Shown here: one piece after another, positions 25,667 through 33,821 of the stretch
Numbering within the stretch: position 1 is the stretch's first letter
Layout of the letters: every line of letters starts with the position of its first letter
NCBI RefSeq assembly: GCF_004362215.1
Contig: NZ_SNWR01000001.1
Coordinates: 6,926,001-6,990,000, forward strand
Source of the DNA: Paractinoplanes brasiliensis
GTDB lineage: Bacteria > Actinomycetota > Actinomycetes > Mycobacteriales > Micromonosporaceae
Direction of reading: 5' to 3'
Length of the DNA: 64,000 nt
Translations under genes and position numbers: made by a program
Notes under the pieces: model-generated
What the model was told of the DNA's origin: nothing
The model's input: the letters and a program-made list of their open reading frames with translations, nothing else
Databases searched by the model: none

Positions 25667-27033
25667 GGCTCGTCATCGTCGGCGACACCCTGCTCGACCG
25701 GGACGTGGACGGCAGCGTACGGCGGGTCGCCCCGGACGCGCCGGCGCCCGTGCTCGACGAGGAGCGGGTCTCCGAGCGTCCCGGCGGGGCCGGCCTGGCG
25801 GCGCTGCTCGCGGCGCAGTCGGGTCAGGAGGTCGCGCTGGTCACGGCCCTGGCCGATGACGCCGGGGGCGCCCGCCTGAGCGAGCTGCTGGCCGAGGCCG
25901 GGGTGAGGGTCTACGCGCTGCCGCTGCTGGGCGCCACGCCCGAGAAGGTGCGGCTGCGCTCGGACGGGCACGTGCTGCTGCGCCTGGACCGCGGTGGGGA
26001 GGCCCAGCCGCCGGGCGACGCTCCCGAGGCGGTGCTCGACCTGCTTCGCGGGGCGAAAGCCATCCTGGTCAGCGACTACGGACGTGGGGTGGCCCGGCAT
26101 CCGGAGCTGCGGCGGGCGCTGGGCGAGACCAAGGCGGCGATCGTCTGGGACCCGCACCCCAACGGCCCGCCGCCGGTGCCGAACACGCGGCTGGTCACGC
26201 CGAACCTGGCCGAGGTGCGCAAACTGTCGGGCGACGGGGGCGGCGGCTCCACCTTGGCCGCGGCTCAGCGAGGCGCCCAGGCGTTGCGGCAACAATGGCG
26301 GGCCGGCGCGGTCGTCGTCACGTGCGGGGCTGACGGGGCGGTGCTGTGTCACTCGGGGCCGACCCCGCTGGTCGTGCCGGCGCCGGAAGCCGGGGACGGC
26401 GACACCTGCGGGGCGGGGGACAGGTTCGCGGCCAGCGCGGCGCTCGCCCTGGCCGAGGGGGCGCTCGTCTCCGAAGCCGTGCAGCGGGCGGTGGCTGATG
26501 CTTCTGCGTACGTGGCCGGCGGTGGCGCGGCCGCTCCCGCTCGCGAGCCCGTCGCCGTCCGCGAACGGATCGGGGCCTCCGACGCAGGGCGGCTCGTGGC
26601 CGAGGTACGCGAGCGCGGCGGGACCGTCGTGGCCACGGGCGGCTGTTTCGACCTGCTGCACGTCGGGCATCTGGCGACCCTGCGCGCCGCCCGCCGGCTC
26701 GGTGACTGCCTGATCGTCTGCCTCAACAGCGATGACTCCGTACGGGGTCTCAAAGGTCCCGAGCGGCCGTTGAACCCGCAGCAGGACCGGGCACGCATGC
26801 TCGCCGCCCTCGACTGTGTGGACGCCGTGGTGATCTTCGGCGAGTCCACCCCGGAGGCGGTGCTCACCTGGCTGCGGCCCGACGTGTGGGTCAAGGGCGG
26901 GGACTACGACTCGCTGCCGGAGACCGAGCTGGTCGAGCGGTGGGGCGGCCAGACGGTGATCGTGCCCTACCTCGACGGCCGGTCCACCACCAAGACCATC
27001 AACGCGGCGCAGGCCGCTTCCTCGCGGAGGTAA
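25663..27033 (+). CDS. hldE: Bifunctional heptose-7-P kinase / heptose-1-P adenylyltransferase (HldE)
   Basis: A 456-residue two-domain enzyme. Residues 1-300 are a PfkB kinase (GDTLLDRDVDG, RPGGAGLAALLAA, and the catalytic DGDTCGAGDRFAASAALALA). Residues about 315-456 are a nucleotidyltransferase with GGCFDLLHVGHLATLRAARR (HxGH) and LNSDDSVRGLKGPERPLN. Together they make ADP-D-glycero-beta-D-manno-heptose from heptose 7-phosphate, with the GmhB domain acting between the two steps. The kinase half is slightly shorter than that of E. coli. It starts at an ATGA overlap with gmhA. Confidence 0.95.
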   Translation: MRLVIVGDTLLDRDVDGSVRRVAPDAPAPVLDEERVSERPGGAGLAALLAAQSGQEVALVTALADDAGGARLSELLAEAGVRVYALPLLGATPEKVRLRSDGHVLLRLDRGGEAQPPGDAPEAVLDLLRGAKAILVSDYGRGVARHPELRRALGETKAAIVWDPHPNGPPPVPNTRLVTPNLAEVRKLSGDGGGGSTLAAAQRGAQALRQQWRAGAVVVTCGADGAVLCHSGPTPLVVPAPEAGDGDTCGAGDRFAASAALALAEGALVSEAVQRAVADASAYVAGGGAAAPAREPVAVRERIGASDAGRLVAEVRERGGTVVATGGCFDLLHVGHLATLRAARRLGDCLIVCLNSDDSVRGLKGPERPLNPQQDRARMLAALDCVDAVVIFGESTPEAVLTWLRPDVWVKGGDYDSLPETELVERWGGQTVIVPYLDGRSTTKTINAAQAASSRR

Positions 27034-27035
27034 AC

Positions 27036-27716
27036 ATGGACGCAGTTATCGTCACCGGTGGTTCGAGCGGGCTCGGTGCGGCCGTGGTCGACGCCGTCAT
27101 CAAGGCCGGCGGACGCCCGTACGTGATCGACCGCCAGGCCCCGGCCGACGGTGTCGCCTGGATCGAGTGCGACCTGGCCGACACCCGCGCCGCCGAGGCC
27201 GCCACCCGCCGCGCGATCGAGGAGGCCGGCGGCGCCGTCGACGGCGTCGTGACGGCAGCGGGAATGGACGTGCCCGGTGCGCTGGCCGACATCCCCGGCG
27301 AGACCTGGGACCGCATCGTCACCATCGATCTGCTGGCCACCGCGGCCGTCATCCGGGCCGCGATCCCGGCGCTCAAGGAGTCGCACGGAGGCATCGTCAC
27401 CGTCGCCTCCACGCTCGGCGTCAAGGCGGTCAGCGACGCCACCGCGTACTGCGCGGCCAAGTTCGGCGTGGTCGGCTTCACCCGGGCGCTCTCGGCCGAA
27501 CTGGCCGGGCAGGTCAACGTGACCCTGGTGATCCCCGGCGGGATGCGGACCAAGTTCTTCGACGAGCGCGACGACCAGTACAAGCCCGGCCCCGACGCCA
27601 TCCTCAACGACCCGGCCAACGTCGCCTCGGCCATCATGTTCGCCCTCGGCCAGCCCCGCGGCTGCGCCGTCCGCGAACTGGTGATCGCGGCCGAGACCGA
27701 GACGTCCTACCCGTGA
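27036..27716 (+). CDS. Short-chain dehydrogenase/reductase in the glycan operon
   Basis: A 226-residue classical SDR. TGGSSGLGAAVVDAVIKAGG is the nucleotide site (TGxxxGxG), ASTLG supplies Ser and TAYCAAKFGVVGFTRAL the Tyr-xxx-Lys pair, so it should be active. It is not a HldD-type epimerase, which is an extended SDR of about 310-330 residues. It might oxidise or reduce a sugar in the glycan, but this is only inferred from context. ATG 27036 has CGGAGG four bases upstream; the end overlaps the next GTG. Confidence 0.9.
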   Translation: MDAVIVTGGSSGLGAAVVDAVIKAGGRPYVIDRQAPADGVAWIECDLADTRAAEAATRRAIEEAGGAVDGVVTAAGMDVPGALADIPGETWDRIVTIDLLATAAVIRAAIPALKESHGGIVTVASTLGVKAVSDATAYCAAKFGVVGFTRALSAELAGQVNVTLVIPGGMRTKFFDERDDQYKPGPDAILNDPANVASAIMFALGQPRGCAVRELVIAAETETSYP

Positions 27717-29299
27717 TCCTCGCCCTGCGCGCGCTCGGGGTGGGGGATCTGCTCACCGCGGTCCCCGCCCTGCGCGCCCTCCGCGGCGCCTTTCCCGAGC
27801 AGACGCTCGCCCTGGCCGCCCCGACCTGGCTGACGCCGCTGATCACCCTGATCGGCGGCGTCGACCGCATCATCCCGTTGTCCGGCTTGGAGGCCGGGTC
27901 GTTGCCGCCCGGTTCTCTGGCCGTGCCATCTGCCTCGCCGCCCGGTTCGCCGGCGGTGCCACCTGCTTCGCTGCCCGGTTCGCGGGCGGTGCCATCTGCC
28001 TCGCTGCCCGGTTCGCCGGCGGTGCCGTCCGCCTCGCCCCCCGGCTCCTCGGCGCTGGGGTCGTCGCCGCCTTCCTCCCTTTCCGTGCCGCCGATCTCCC
28101 TGGCCGTCAACCTGCACGGGTCGGGGCCGGAGTCGCATGGGCTGCTCCAATCCGCAGCGCCCGACCGGCTGTGGGCGTTTGCCTGTCCCGCGGCGGGGCA
28201 TCACGACGGTCCGGCTTGGGAAGAGGAGGAGCACGAGGTGCAACGCTGGTGCCGCCTGCTCGCCCACTACGGCGTGAGTGCTGACCCTTCTGACATTTCG
28301 CTTTTGTCGCCCGCCGGCTTCGAGCCCGCCGGCTTCGAGCACGTCGGCTTCGAGCCCGCCGGCTTCGAGCCCGCCGGCTTCGAGCACGTCGGCTTCGAGC
28401 ACGTCGGCTTCGAGCCCGCCGGCTTCGAGCCCGCCGGCTTCGAGCACGTCGGCTTCGAGCACGTCGGCTCCGAGCACGTCGGCTCCGAGCACGCAGACTC
28501 CGAGCACGCAGACTCCGAGCCTGCCGGCCAACCCGACATTTCTCTTTTGTCGGGTAGCTCGAAGCCGCGATCAGCGACTGACGGCGGCTCGGCCCCACTC
28601 GTCGGCGCTCACCTTTCTGGCCCTCCATCTCCATACGACAATTCCGACTTGTCGCCCAAGAGGACCGGTCGGAGGACGGTTGAGAGCGGCTCCGGCGTCG
28701 GTTCGGGCGTGCCGGGTGTCGCGGCGGACGTGTCCGGCGTCGAGGTGGGCGTGCCGGGTGTCGCGGCGGACGTGTCCGGCGTCGAGGTGGGGGTGCCGGG
28801 CGTCGCGGCGGGGGTGTCGATCGTTCATCCGGGGGCCAAGTCGCCGTCGCGGCGGTGGCCGGTGGAGCGCTACGCGACTGTGGCCAGGGAACTGATTGCG
28901 GAGGGTCACCGTGTGGTGATCACCGGCTCTGAGGCCGAGCGAGACCTCGCCCTACGGGTCGCTGAACGTGCCGGCCTCGGTGAGTCGGCTGTGCCGCGTA
29001 CGGGGCTGGGGGAGCTTGCTGCCCTTGTCGCGCACGCGCGGGTGGTGATCAGTGGGGACACCGGCATCGCGCATCTGGCGTCGGCATACCGTACGCCGTC
29101 GGTGGTCCTGTTCGGACCGATGTCGCCGGAGCGCTGGGGGCCGCCCGGCCGGCCGCAGCACCGGGCGATCTGGCACGGGACCCGCAGCGAGCCCGGCGAC
29201 AACCCCGGCCCCGGCGTGCATCCGGCGCTCCTGGCCATCGAGCCCGGCGAGGTGCTCGCCGCCGCCCGCGAGGTGACCGGTGCGGCTGCGACGCTCTGA
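27713..29299 (+). CDS. GT9 heptosyltransferase expanded by three tandem-repeat insertions
   Basis: A 528-residue member of a family that is usually near 330 residues. The GT9 core is intact: LALRALGVGDLLTAVPALRA at the start, PISLAVNLHGSGPESHGLLQ after the first insertion, then SIVHPGAKSPSRRWPVERYA and VISGDTGIAHLASAYRTPSV with VLFGPMSPERWGPP at the end. Three in-frame arrays interrupt it: residues 67-112 (11-residue Pro/Ser units), 200-269 (fourteen 5-residue units of AGFEP/HVGFE type) and 332-366 (14-residue GVPGVAADVSGVEV units). They lie between, not inside, the conserved segments. The frame stays open, so a product is likely made. It closes the glycan operon and overlaps the topoisomerase gene by 20 bp. 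Confidence 0.85.
   Translation: MILALRALGVGDLLTAVPALRALRGAFPEQTLALAAPTWLTPLITLIGGVDRIIPLSGLEAGSLPPGSLAVPSASPPGSPAVPPASLPGSRAVPSASLPGSPAVPSASPPGSSALGSSPPSSLSVPPISLAVNLHGSGPESHGLLQSAAPDRLWAFACPAAGHHDGPAWEEEEHEVQRWCRLLAHYGVSADPSDISLLSPAGFEPAGFEHVGFEPAGFEPAGFEHVGFEHVGFEPAGFEPAGFEHVGFEHVGSEHVGSEHADSEHADSEPAGQPDISLLSGSSKPRSATDGGSAPLVGAHLSGPPSPYDNSDLSPKRTGRRTVESGSGVGSGVPGVAADVSGVEVGVPGVAADVSGVEVGVPGVAAGVSIVHPGAKSPSRRWPVERYATVARELIAEGHRVVITGSEAERDLALRVAERAGLGESAVPRTGLGELAALVAHARVVISGDTGIAHLASAYRTPSVVLFGPMSPERWGPPGRPQHRAIWHGTRSEPGDNPGPGVHPALLAIEPGEVLAAAREVTGAAATL
27911..28048 (+). repeat. 33-bp tandem repeat, about 4 units, in GT9
   Basis: Four 11-residue units (GSLAVPSASPP, GSPAVPPASLP, GSRAVPSASLP, GSPAVPSASPP) in frame inside the N-terminal half of the GT9 protein. 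Units are 80-90 percent alike at base level by eye. Confidence 0.85.
28310..28519 (+). repeat. 15-bp tandem repeat, 14 units, in GT9
   Basis: Fourteen units of five residues, alternating PAGFE and HVGFE and drifting at the 3' end to HVGSE and HADSE. Many 15-bp units are identical to each other, which implies fairly recent slippage or unequal crossing-over. Confidence 0.9.
28706..28810 (+). repeat. 42-bp tandem repeat, about 2.5 units, in GT9
   Basis: Two and a half copies of a 14-residue unit (GVPGVAADVSGVEV) stand just before the conserved C-terminal half of the glycosyltransferase. The two full copies are almost identical in DNA. Confidence 0.85.
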
Positions 29300-30260
29300 A
29301 CTGAGCAAACCCGGGTACGCGCGACAGCGTACGGGGAAAGGTTTCACCTACCGTGACGCCGATGGTTCGCGGCTCACCGACAGTGCAGCCGTCGAGCGGA
29401 TCAAGGCGCTCGTCATCCCGCCGGCGTGGACCGATGTGTGGATCTCGACCGACCCGCGCGGGCACATTCAGGCGACCGGGATCGACGCCGCGGGCCGTAA
29501 GCAGTACCGCTACCACGACGAGTGGCGGACCGCACGCGACGAGGAGAAGTTCGATCACGCGCTGGAGGTGGCGGCGCGGCTGCCGAAGATCCGCGACCGG
29601 CTCCGTGCCGACCTCACCGAGAGGCGCGGCCTGACCCGGGAACGCGTGCTGGCGGCGATCGTCCGGCTGCTCGACATGGGCATGTTCCGGATCGGCAGCG
29701 ACCAGTACGCCGTACGGGAGGACGACCCGTCGTTCGGGCTCTCGACCCTGCAGCCCTCGCATGTGCGCACCAAAGGCGGGTGTGTGCTGCTGGAATTCCA
29801 GGGCAAGTCGGGCGTGTCGCACTCGGGCACTGTCGACGACGGCGAGGTCTGCCGGGTTCTGCGCGACCTCAAGGCCCGTCGCCGCGGTGAGGACCGGCTG
29901 TTCGCGTACTACGACCGGTCCGCGCGCCGCTGGCGGGAGATCCACGCCGACGACATCAACGACTACCTGCGCGAGGCCAGCGGCGAACAGATGACGGCGA
30001 AGGATTTCCGTACGTGGCACGGAACCGTCGAAGCGGCCCGGTCGCTCGCCTCGCAGGGGCCGCAGCCGACGGAATCGAAGCGCAAGAAGGCCGTGTCGCG
30101 GGCGATGAAGGACGTGTCCGGACTGCTGGGCAACACGCCGGCGGTGGCGCGGGCGTCGTATGTCGATCCGCGGGTGCTGGAGGCCTACGAGGACGGCGAC
30201 GTCGTGAAGTCCGGCAGCGAGAAAGCGGTCGCCAAGCTGATCAAAGAGACGAGGGACTAG
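29280..30260 (+). CDS. Type IB DNA topoisomerase
   Basis: A 326-residue topoisomerase I of the small bacterial/poxvirus-like IB type, which relaxes supercoils through a 3'-phosphotyrosine. The catalytic set is visible: Arg137 (FRIGSDQYA), Lys176 (FQGKSG), Arg244 and His247 (FRTWHGT) and Tyr294 (NTPAVARASYVDP). The N-terminal DNA-clamp domain (KGFTYRDADG, IPPAWTDVWI) is normal. It begins inside the end of the GT9 gene (GTG 29280). An IS4-type element has landed at its stop codon, and the duplicated target includes that stop, so the protein is unchanged. Confidence 0.95.
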   Translation: MRLRRSELSKPGYARQRTGKGFTYRDADGSRLTDSAAVERIKALVIPPAWTDVWISTDPRGHIQATGIDAAGRKQYRYHDEWRTARDEEKFDHALEVAARLPKIRDRLRADLTERRGLTRERVLAAIVRLLDMGMFRIGSDQYAVREDDPSFGLSTLQPSHVRTKGGCVLLEFQGKSGVSHSGTVDDGEVCRVLRDLKARRRGEDRLFAYYDRSARRWREIHADDINDYLREASGEQMTAKDFRTWHGTVEAARSLASQGPQPTESKRKKAVSRAMKDVSGLLGNTPAVARASYVDPRVLEAYEDGDVVKSGSEKAVAKLIKETRD

Positions 30261-30263
30261 CGC

Positions 30264-31788
30264 CAATGCCGGGTAGTTAAGGGTCCGGGCTGGGTGTCAA
30301 GGTGGTCCGGCGAGGATGGTGAGGCTGATGGTGGCCTGGTAGGTGCGCCGGTCGATGTTTGGGCCGCGGGCGTTGTATTTGGAGATGGCTCGTTTGACGG
30401 TGCGGGCGTTGACGCGTAGCCGTCGGGCGGGCAGGAGGTCGTCGAGGACGAGGCGGCCGATCTTGCCGATCAGGTCGATGACGGTGTCGGCGATGACACC
30501 CGCGGCTTGGATGACCTGGTCACGGGCGGCGTGCAGGGCGATGGTGAAGCTGGCCCGGTCCGGGTCTGTGCTGGTGTCGCTGTTGGTGGCGTCGGTCATC
30601 GCGGTGCGCAGGATCTGGTAGGTGACCAGCAGCGCGTGGATTTCCTGGTCGACGCCGGTCGGGGTGCGTGCTCGTAGTACCCGGCCGTCGAGGATGCTCG
30701 ATTTGATCTCCAGGTAGGCGGTCTCGATTTCCCACCGCTCGTGATAGAGCCGCAAGATCGTCGTGGCGGGGTAGGCGTCCGGGTCGAGCAGGGTGGTGAT
30801 CAGCCGGTAGACACCGGTGACCGTGCCGGCCTTTGTCTTGATGCTGATCTCGGCGTCGATGACCCGGACGCTCTGGCCGCCGAACATCGACCGGTAGGAG
30901 CCGTCGACCAAACGGTGCAGTACGGGAAGCTTCGGACCACCACGGCCGGTCTTGGCCCGGACGAGCAGATGTGATCCGCAGCCGGTCACGAGGTTGAGCA
31001 GCTGACCGGCGGCGAAGTTGCGGTCGGCCAGCAACAGCACCCCGGCGGGTAGCCGGGCGAGAAGATCCTTGGCATACGTGGTCTCGCCGCTGGTGATCGG
31101 CCCGAACACGGCGTCCATCACCGATCGGGTGCCGCAGGCCATGATCGTGACCAGCCGCAGCATCGGATAGCTCGACCCGCCGGTGCGTCCGCCGCGTTGT
31201 TTGGAGTATCGGGCCAGGTTCGCCGTGGTGTCGGCCGTGAACAAGGTGGTGCCGTCGATCGCGCAGACCAGCAGACCGCGCCAGCGCACCGGCCCGGCCA
31301 TGCTGGCTGCCGGGCCGCGCAGCAGGTCGAACAACGCCCGTAACGGTTGCGGGCCGACCCGGGCACGGGCCTTGGTCAACGCGGCCGCGCTCGGGTCCGT
31401 GACCGGCAGCCCGTCCAGGCCACTGATCAGGCGTTGCCACACCTGCCGATAGCCGATCTCGGCGAACAAACACCCCGCGAGCAACAGATACACCACGACC
31501 CGCGAGGGCAGGTCCCGAACCCGCTGCTGAGTACAGCGGGTCTGAGCCAGGACCGTATCGATCATCTCGAACGGCACCTGTTGGGTCAGCTCACCCAGAT
31601 GACCCGGCGCGAACGGGCCTGCCGCGACCCGGACCACACGCGTAATGACAGACTGAACCAACAGCGGGGCTCCCGGCGGTAAGGCATGTCTTTGGCGGAC
31701 GTACCTCTCCTACCGGAGTCCCGCTGCCAGTCTCAGCACCAACACACCCTCTTGACCAACCACCGCCGCGCTTAACTACCCGGCATTG
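30264..31788 (-). mobile_element. Intact IS4-family insertion sequence
   Basis: Element of about 1525 bp. Its ends are perfect inverted repeats: CAATGCCGGGTAGTTAAG at 30264-30281 and the reverse complement at 31771-31788, extendable by one base each side. The sequence GGGACTAGCGC flanks both ends (30253-30263 and 31788-31798), a target duplication of about 10 bp with one base shared with the repeat. It holds one transposase gene. Both ends and the gene are intact, so it may be active and young. Confidence 0.93.
30297..31661 (-). CDS. IS4-family transposase
   Basis: DDE transposase of 454 residues. The N-terminal IS4-type domain (LTQQVPFEMIDTVLAQTR, RVRDLPSRVVVYLLLAGCLF) precedes the catalytic core: Asp in VCAIDGTTL, Asp in LLLADRNFAAG and Glu in YHERWEIETAYLEIK. 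The last text fits the IS4 signature Y-2-R-3-E-6-K exactly. No frameshift or stop interrupts it, so the enzyme is probably functional. Confidence 0.95.
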   Translation of the reverse strand: MVQSVITRVVRVAAGPFAPGHLGELTQQVPFEMIDTVLAQTRCTQQRVRDLPSRVVVYLLLAGCLFAEIGYRQVWQRLISGLDGLPVTDPSAAALTKARARVGPQPLRALFDLLRGPAASMAGPVRWRGLLVCAIDGTTLFTADTTANLARYSKQRGGRTGGSSYPMLRLVTIMACGTRSVMDAVFGPITSGETTYAKDLLARLPAGVLLLADRNFAAGQLLNLVTGCGSHLLVRAKTGRGGPKLPVLHRLVDGSYRSMFGGQSVRVIDAEISIKTKAGTVTGVYRLITTLLDPDAYPATTILRLYHERWEIETAYLEIKSSILDGRVLRARTPTGVDQEIHALLVTYQILRTAMTDATNSDTSTDPDRASFTIALHAARDQVIQAAGVIADTVIDLIGKIGRLVLDDLLPARRLRVNARTVKRAISKYNARGPNIDRRTYQATISLTILAGPP

Positions 31789-31833
31789 GGACTAGCGCTG
31801 CGGACCCGGGACGGCGGTGGCAGGATCGTTGGT

Positions 31834-32115
31834 ATGACCGTCATCGCTACGCTCACCGTCGAGCGGCCCTCCGGGCACTGGTTCGACCGGGCCCGGGCGT
31901 ACGAGATCGTCGTCGACGGCGCCGTGAAGGGCTCGATCCGCTGCGGCCGTGAGTTGTCGCTGGCTCTGCCGCCGGGCACTCACACCGTGCGGGCCAAGCT
32001 CGACTGGACCGGCAGTGAGGCCCTGCCGGTCCACCTCGGACCGGGCGCCACCGTCCGCCTGCGTGTCGAGCCCCGCGGCGCCCGCTACGCGGCCGGTCCC
32101 TGTCTGTCAGGGTGA
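31834..32115 (+). CDS. Small beta-rich protein, 3' end probably replaced by IS insertion
   Basis: Conserved-looking 93-residue protein of unknown function (ATLTVERPSGHWFDRARAYE, VVDGAVKGSIRCGREL, LPPGTHTVRAKLDWTGSEAL). The text resembles a PEGA-like beta-sandwich presented after a short N-terminus. The last four residues (CLSG) and the stop are read from the left end of the IS3-type element, so the original C-terminus has likely been lost. The gene lies between two insertion sequences, and both were inserted within about 0.3 kb of each other. ATG 31834 lacks a strong ribosome site. Confidence 0.55.
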   Translation: MTVIATLTVERPSGHWFDRARAYEIVVDGAVKGSIRCGRELSLALPPGTHTVRAKLDWTGSEALPVHLGPGATVRLRVEPRGARYAAGPCLSG

Positions 32116-32216
32116 GTTGAGGCCAGCGGTTCATAGCAAGTCCGCCGGACAGGGCGAGTTCAGGATTGAGAGCGTTGACTACTGCTGTTGACATGGTCGT
32201 GGCCCAGGATGGGGTC

Positions 32217-32621
32217 ATGAGTCGCAAGAAGGGACCGCGTGCGGGCGGGCCGCGGGCCCGCCGGAACTTCACGCCGGGACAGAAGCTGGACCTGCTGACC
32301 CGCTACGAGCAGGCCGTGGAGGCCGGTGAGGGCGGGGCGTTCCTGCGGCGGGAGGGCTTGTACTCGTCGTTGATGTCGGAGTGGCGCCGGGCTCGTGACG
32401 CCGGGCTGTTGCAGGGTAAACCCGCTGGTGAGACCGTCGGGCGGCCGTCGGCGGAGCAGGCCGAGATCGCCCGGCTGCGGCGGGAGCTGGAGTTGGCGCA
32501 GGCGAAGCTGGCGCGGACGGAGACGGCGTTGACGATCATGGGAAAAGCGCGCGAGCTCTTGGAGGACATCTCCAGGAGCGAGCCGGACGGTCCGGACGTG
32601 TTCGGGCTCGGCAAGCGCTGA
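32217..32621 (+). CDS. IS3-family OrfA (helix-turn-helix subunit)
   Basis: Protein of 134 residues. RRNFTPGQKLDLLTRYEQAV is the DNA-binding start, followed by LRREGLYSSLMSEWRRARDA and a leucine-zipper-like helix (IARLRRELELAQAKLARTET). ATG 32217 has GGATGGGG upstream. Its stop overlaps the orfB start by one base (TGATG), so OrfB is probably made by coupled re-initiation rather than by the usual -1 frameshift. Confidence 0.88.
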   Translation: MSRKKGPRAGGPRARRNFTPGQKLDLLTRYEQAVEAGEGGAFLRREGLYSSLMSEWRRARDAGLLQGKPAGETVGRPSAEQAEIARLRRELELAQAKLARTETALTIMGKARELLEDISRSEPDGPDVFGLGKR

Positions 32622-33628
32622 TGGACACCTACCACCAGCTGACCAGTGTGAAGATCACGACGCGGGAGGCGGAACGGCTGACCGGGATCGCCCGGTCCAG
32701 CGCGGACCGCGACCGGCGCCGCCCGACACCGGTCGGGCCGGCCCGGCAGGCACCGGCGAACGCGCTCACTACGGCCGAGCGCGAGCGGGTGCTGCGGTTG
32801 TTGAACAGTCCGGAGTTCGTCGATGCCGCCCCGGCGCAGATCTACGCGGCACTGCTGGACCAGGGTGTCTACGTGGGCTCGATCGCCACCATGTACCGGA
32901 TCATGCGTGAGCACGAGCAGGTCCGGGAGCGGCGCCGGCAGGCCCGGCACCCGGCCCGGACACGTCCCGAGCTGGTCGCCGACGCACCCCGGCAGGTCTA
33001 CAGCTGGGACATCACGAAACTCGCCGGACCGGTCAAGGGCGTCTACTTCGACGCGTACGTGATGATCGACATCTACTCCCGGTACATCGTCGGCGCACGG
33101 GTGCACGCCCGCGAATCGGGTCCGCTGGCCGAGAGCATGATGCGTGAGGTATTCGGCGCCCACGGCGTCCCGCACGTGGTCCACGCCGACCGGGGCACCT
33201 CGATGACCTCGAAATCGGTGGCTGACCTGCTCGAAGACCTTCAAGTGACCCGCTCACACTCACGGCCGAAGACCTCGAACGACAACCCGTACAGCGAGGC
33301 CTGGTTCAAGACGCTCAAATACGCGCCGGTCTTCCCGCACCGCTTCGCGACCCTCGCGGACGCCCGGACCTTCATGGCCCAGTTCGTGACCTGGTACAAC
33401 CACGCCCACCGGCATTCCGGGATCGGCCTGCACACCCCCGCCGACGTCCACCACAGCCGCCACCACCAGATCCGCGCCGGCCGCGAGGACACCCTCGCCG
33501 CGGCCCGCACCGCCCACCCGGAACGGTTCGGCACCGACCGGCCACTGCCCAAGATCCTCGACCTGCCCGACCAGGTCTGGATCAACCGGCCCGACCTGCA
33601 AACCCAGCCCGAACGCCAAGCCGCTTAA
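32621..33628 (+). CDS. IS3-family transposase OrfB (DDE integrase core)
   Basis: Catalytic subunit of 335 residues with an rve integrase core: Asp in YSWDITKLAGPVKGVYFDAY, Asp in HADRGTSMTS and Glu in NPYSEAWFKTLKY, then FVTWYNHAHRHSGIGLHTP. The HTH-like start (TTREAERLTGIARSSADRDR) is typical of the group with short OrfA partners. No disruption is seen. Confidence 0.93.
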   Translation: MDTYHQLTSVKITTREAERLTGIARSSADRDRRRPTPVGPARQAPANALTTAERERVLRLLNSPEFVDAAPAQIYAALLDQGVYVGSIATMYRIMREHEQVRERRRQARHPARTRPELVADAPRQVYSWDITKLAGPVKGVYFDAYVMIDIYSRYIVGARVHARESGPLAESMMREVFGAHGVPHVVHADRGTSMTSKSVADLLEDLQVTRSHSRPKTSNDNPYSEAWFKTLKYAPVFPHRFATLADARTFMAQFVTWYNHAHRHSGIGLHTPADVHHSRHHQIRAGREDTLAAARTAHPERFGTDRPLPKILDLPDQVWINRPDLQTQPERQAA

Positions 33629-33654
33629 CTCCCGTTGGCCTCATTCCCTTGACA

Positions 33655-33821
33655 CGTTCCGGGTCGGCGTTACCTGCGCCTGACCCGCGTCACCTGATCC
33701 GGCCGTCGTTGCCTGCGCCTGACGTCAGCTCAACCGGCGTCCCCTCCGCCCGACCCGGGTCACCTGAACGGGAAGCGCGCCGGTGGTGCTTGAGGTGGGG
33801 CCGGTGGGGTATGAAGGCGGC
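33655..33821. other. Degenerate C/G repeat stretch before the sugar kinase
   Basis: Three loose copies of text like GCGCCTGACCCGCGTCACCTG follow the IS3 right end. One plus-strand frame is open through them (PAPDPRHLIRPSLPAPD) and might be the displaced tail of the small protein before the IS, but this cannot be proven. The sugar kinase promoter should lie here. Confidence 0.4.

Larger units (their letters stand above)
32105..33654 (+). mobile_element. IS3-family insertion sequence
   Basis: Element of about 1.55 kb with two consecutive genes, orfA and orfB. The ends show imperfect inverted repeats: TGTCAGGGTGAGTTGAGGCC at 32105 and, reversed, TGTCAAGGGAATGAGGCC ending at 33654. I could not find a convincing short target duplication, so the exact borders may be off by a few bases. 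Both genes are open. Confidence 0.8.

Noticed and set aside
27036..27716. HldD-type ADP-heptose epimerase
   Set aside because: The SDR is only 226 residues and of the classical type, while HldD is an extended SDR of over 300 residues.
28107..28634. Arg/Ala repeat protein on the minus strand
   Set aside because: It is the antisense reading of the 15-bp array in the GT9 gene; repeats open all frames.
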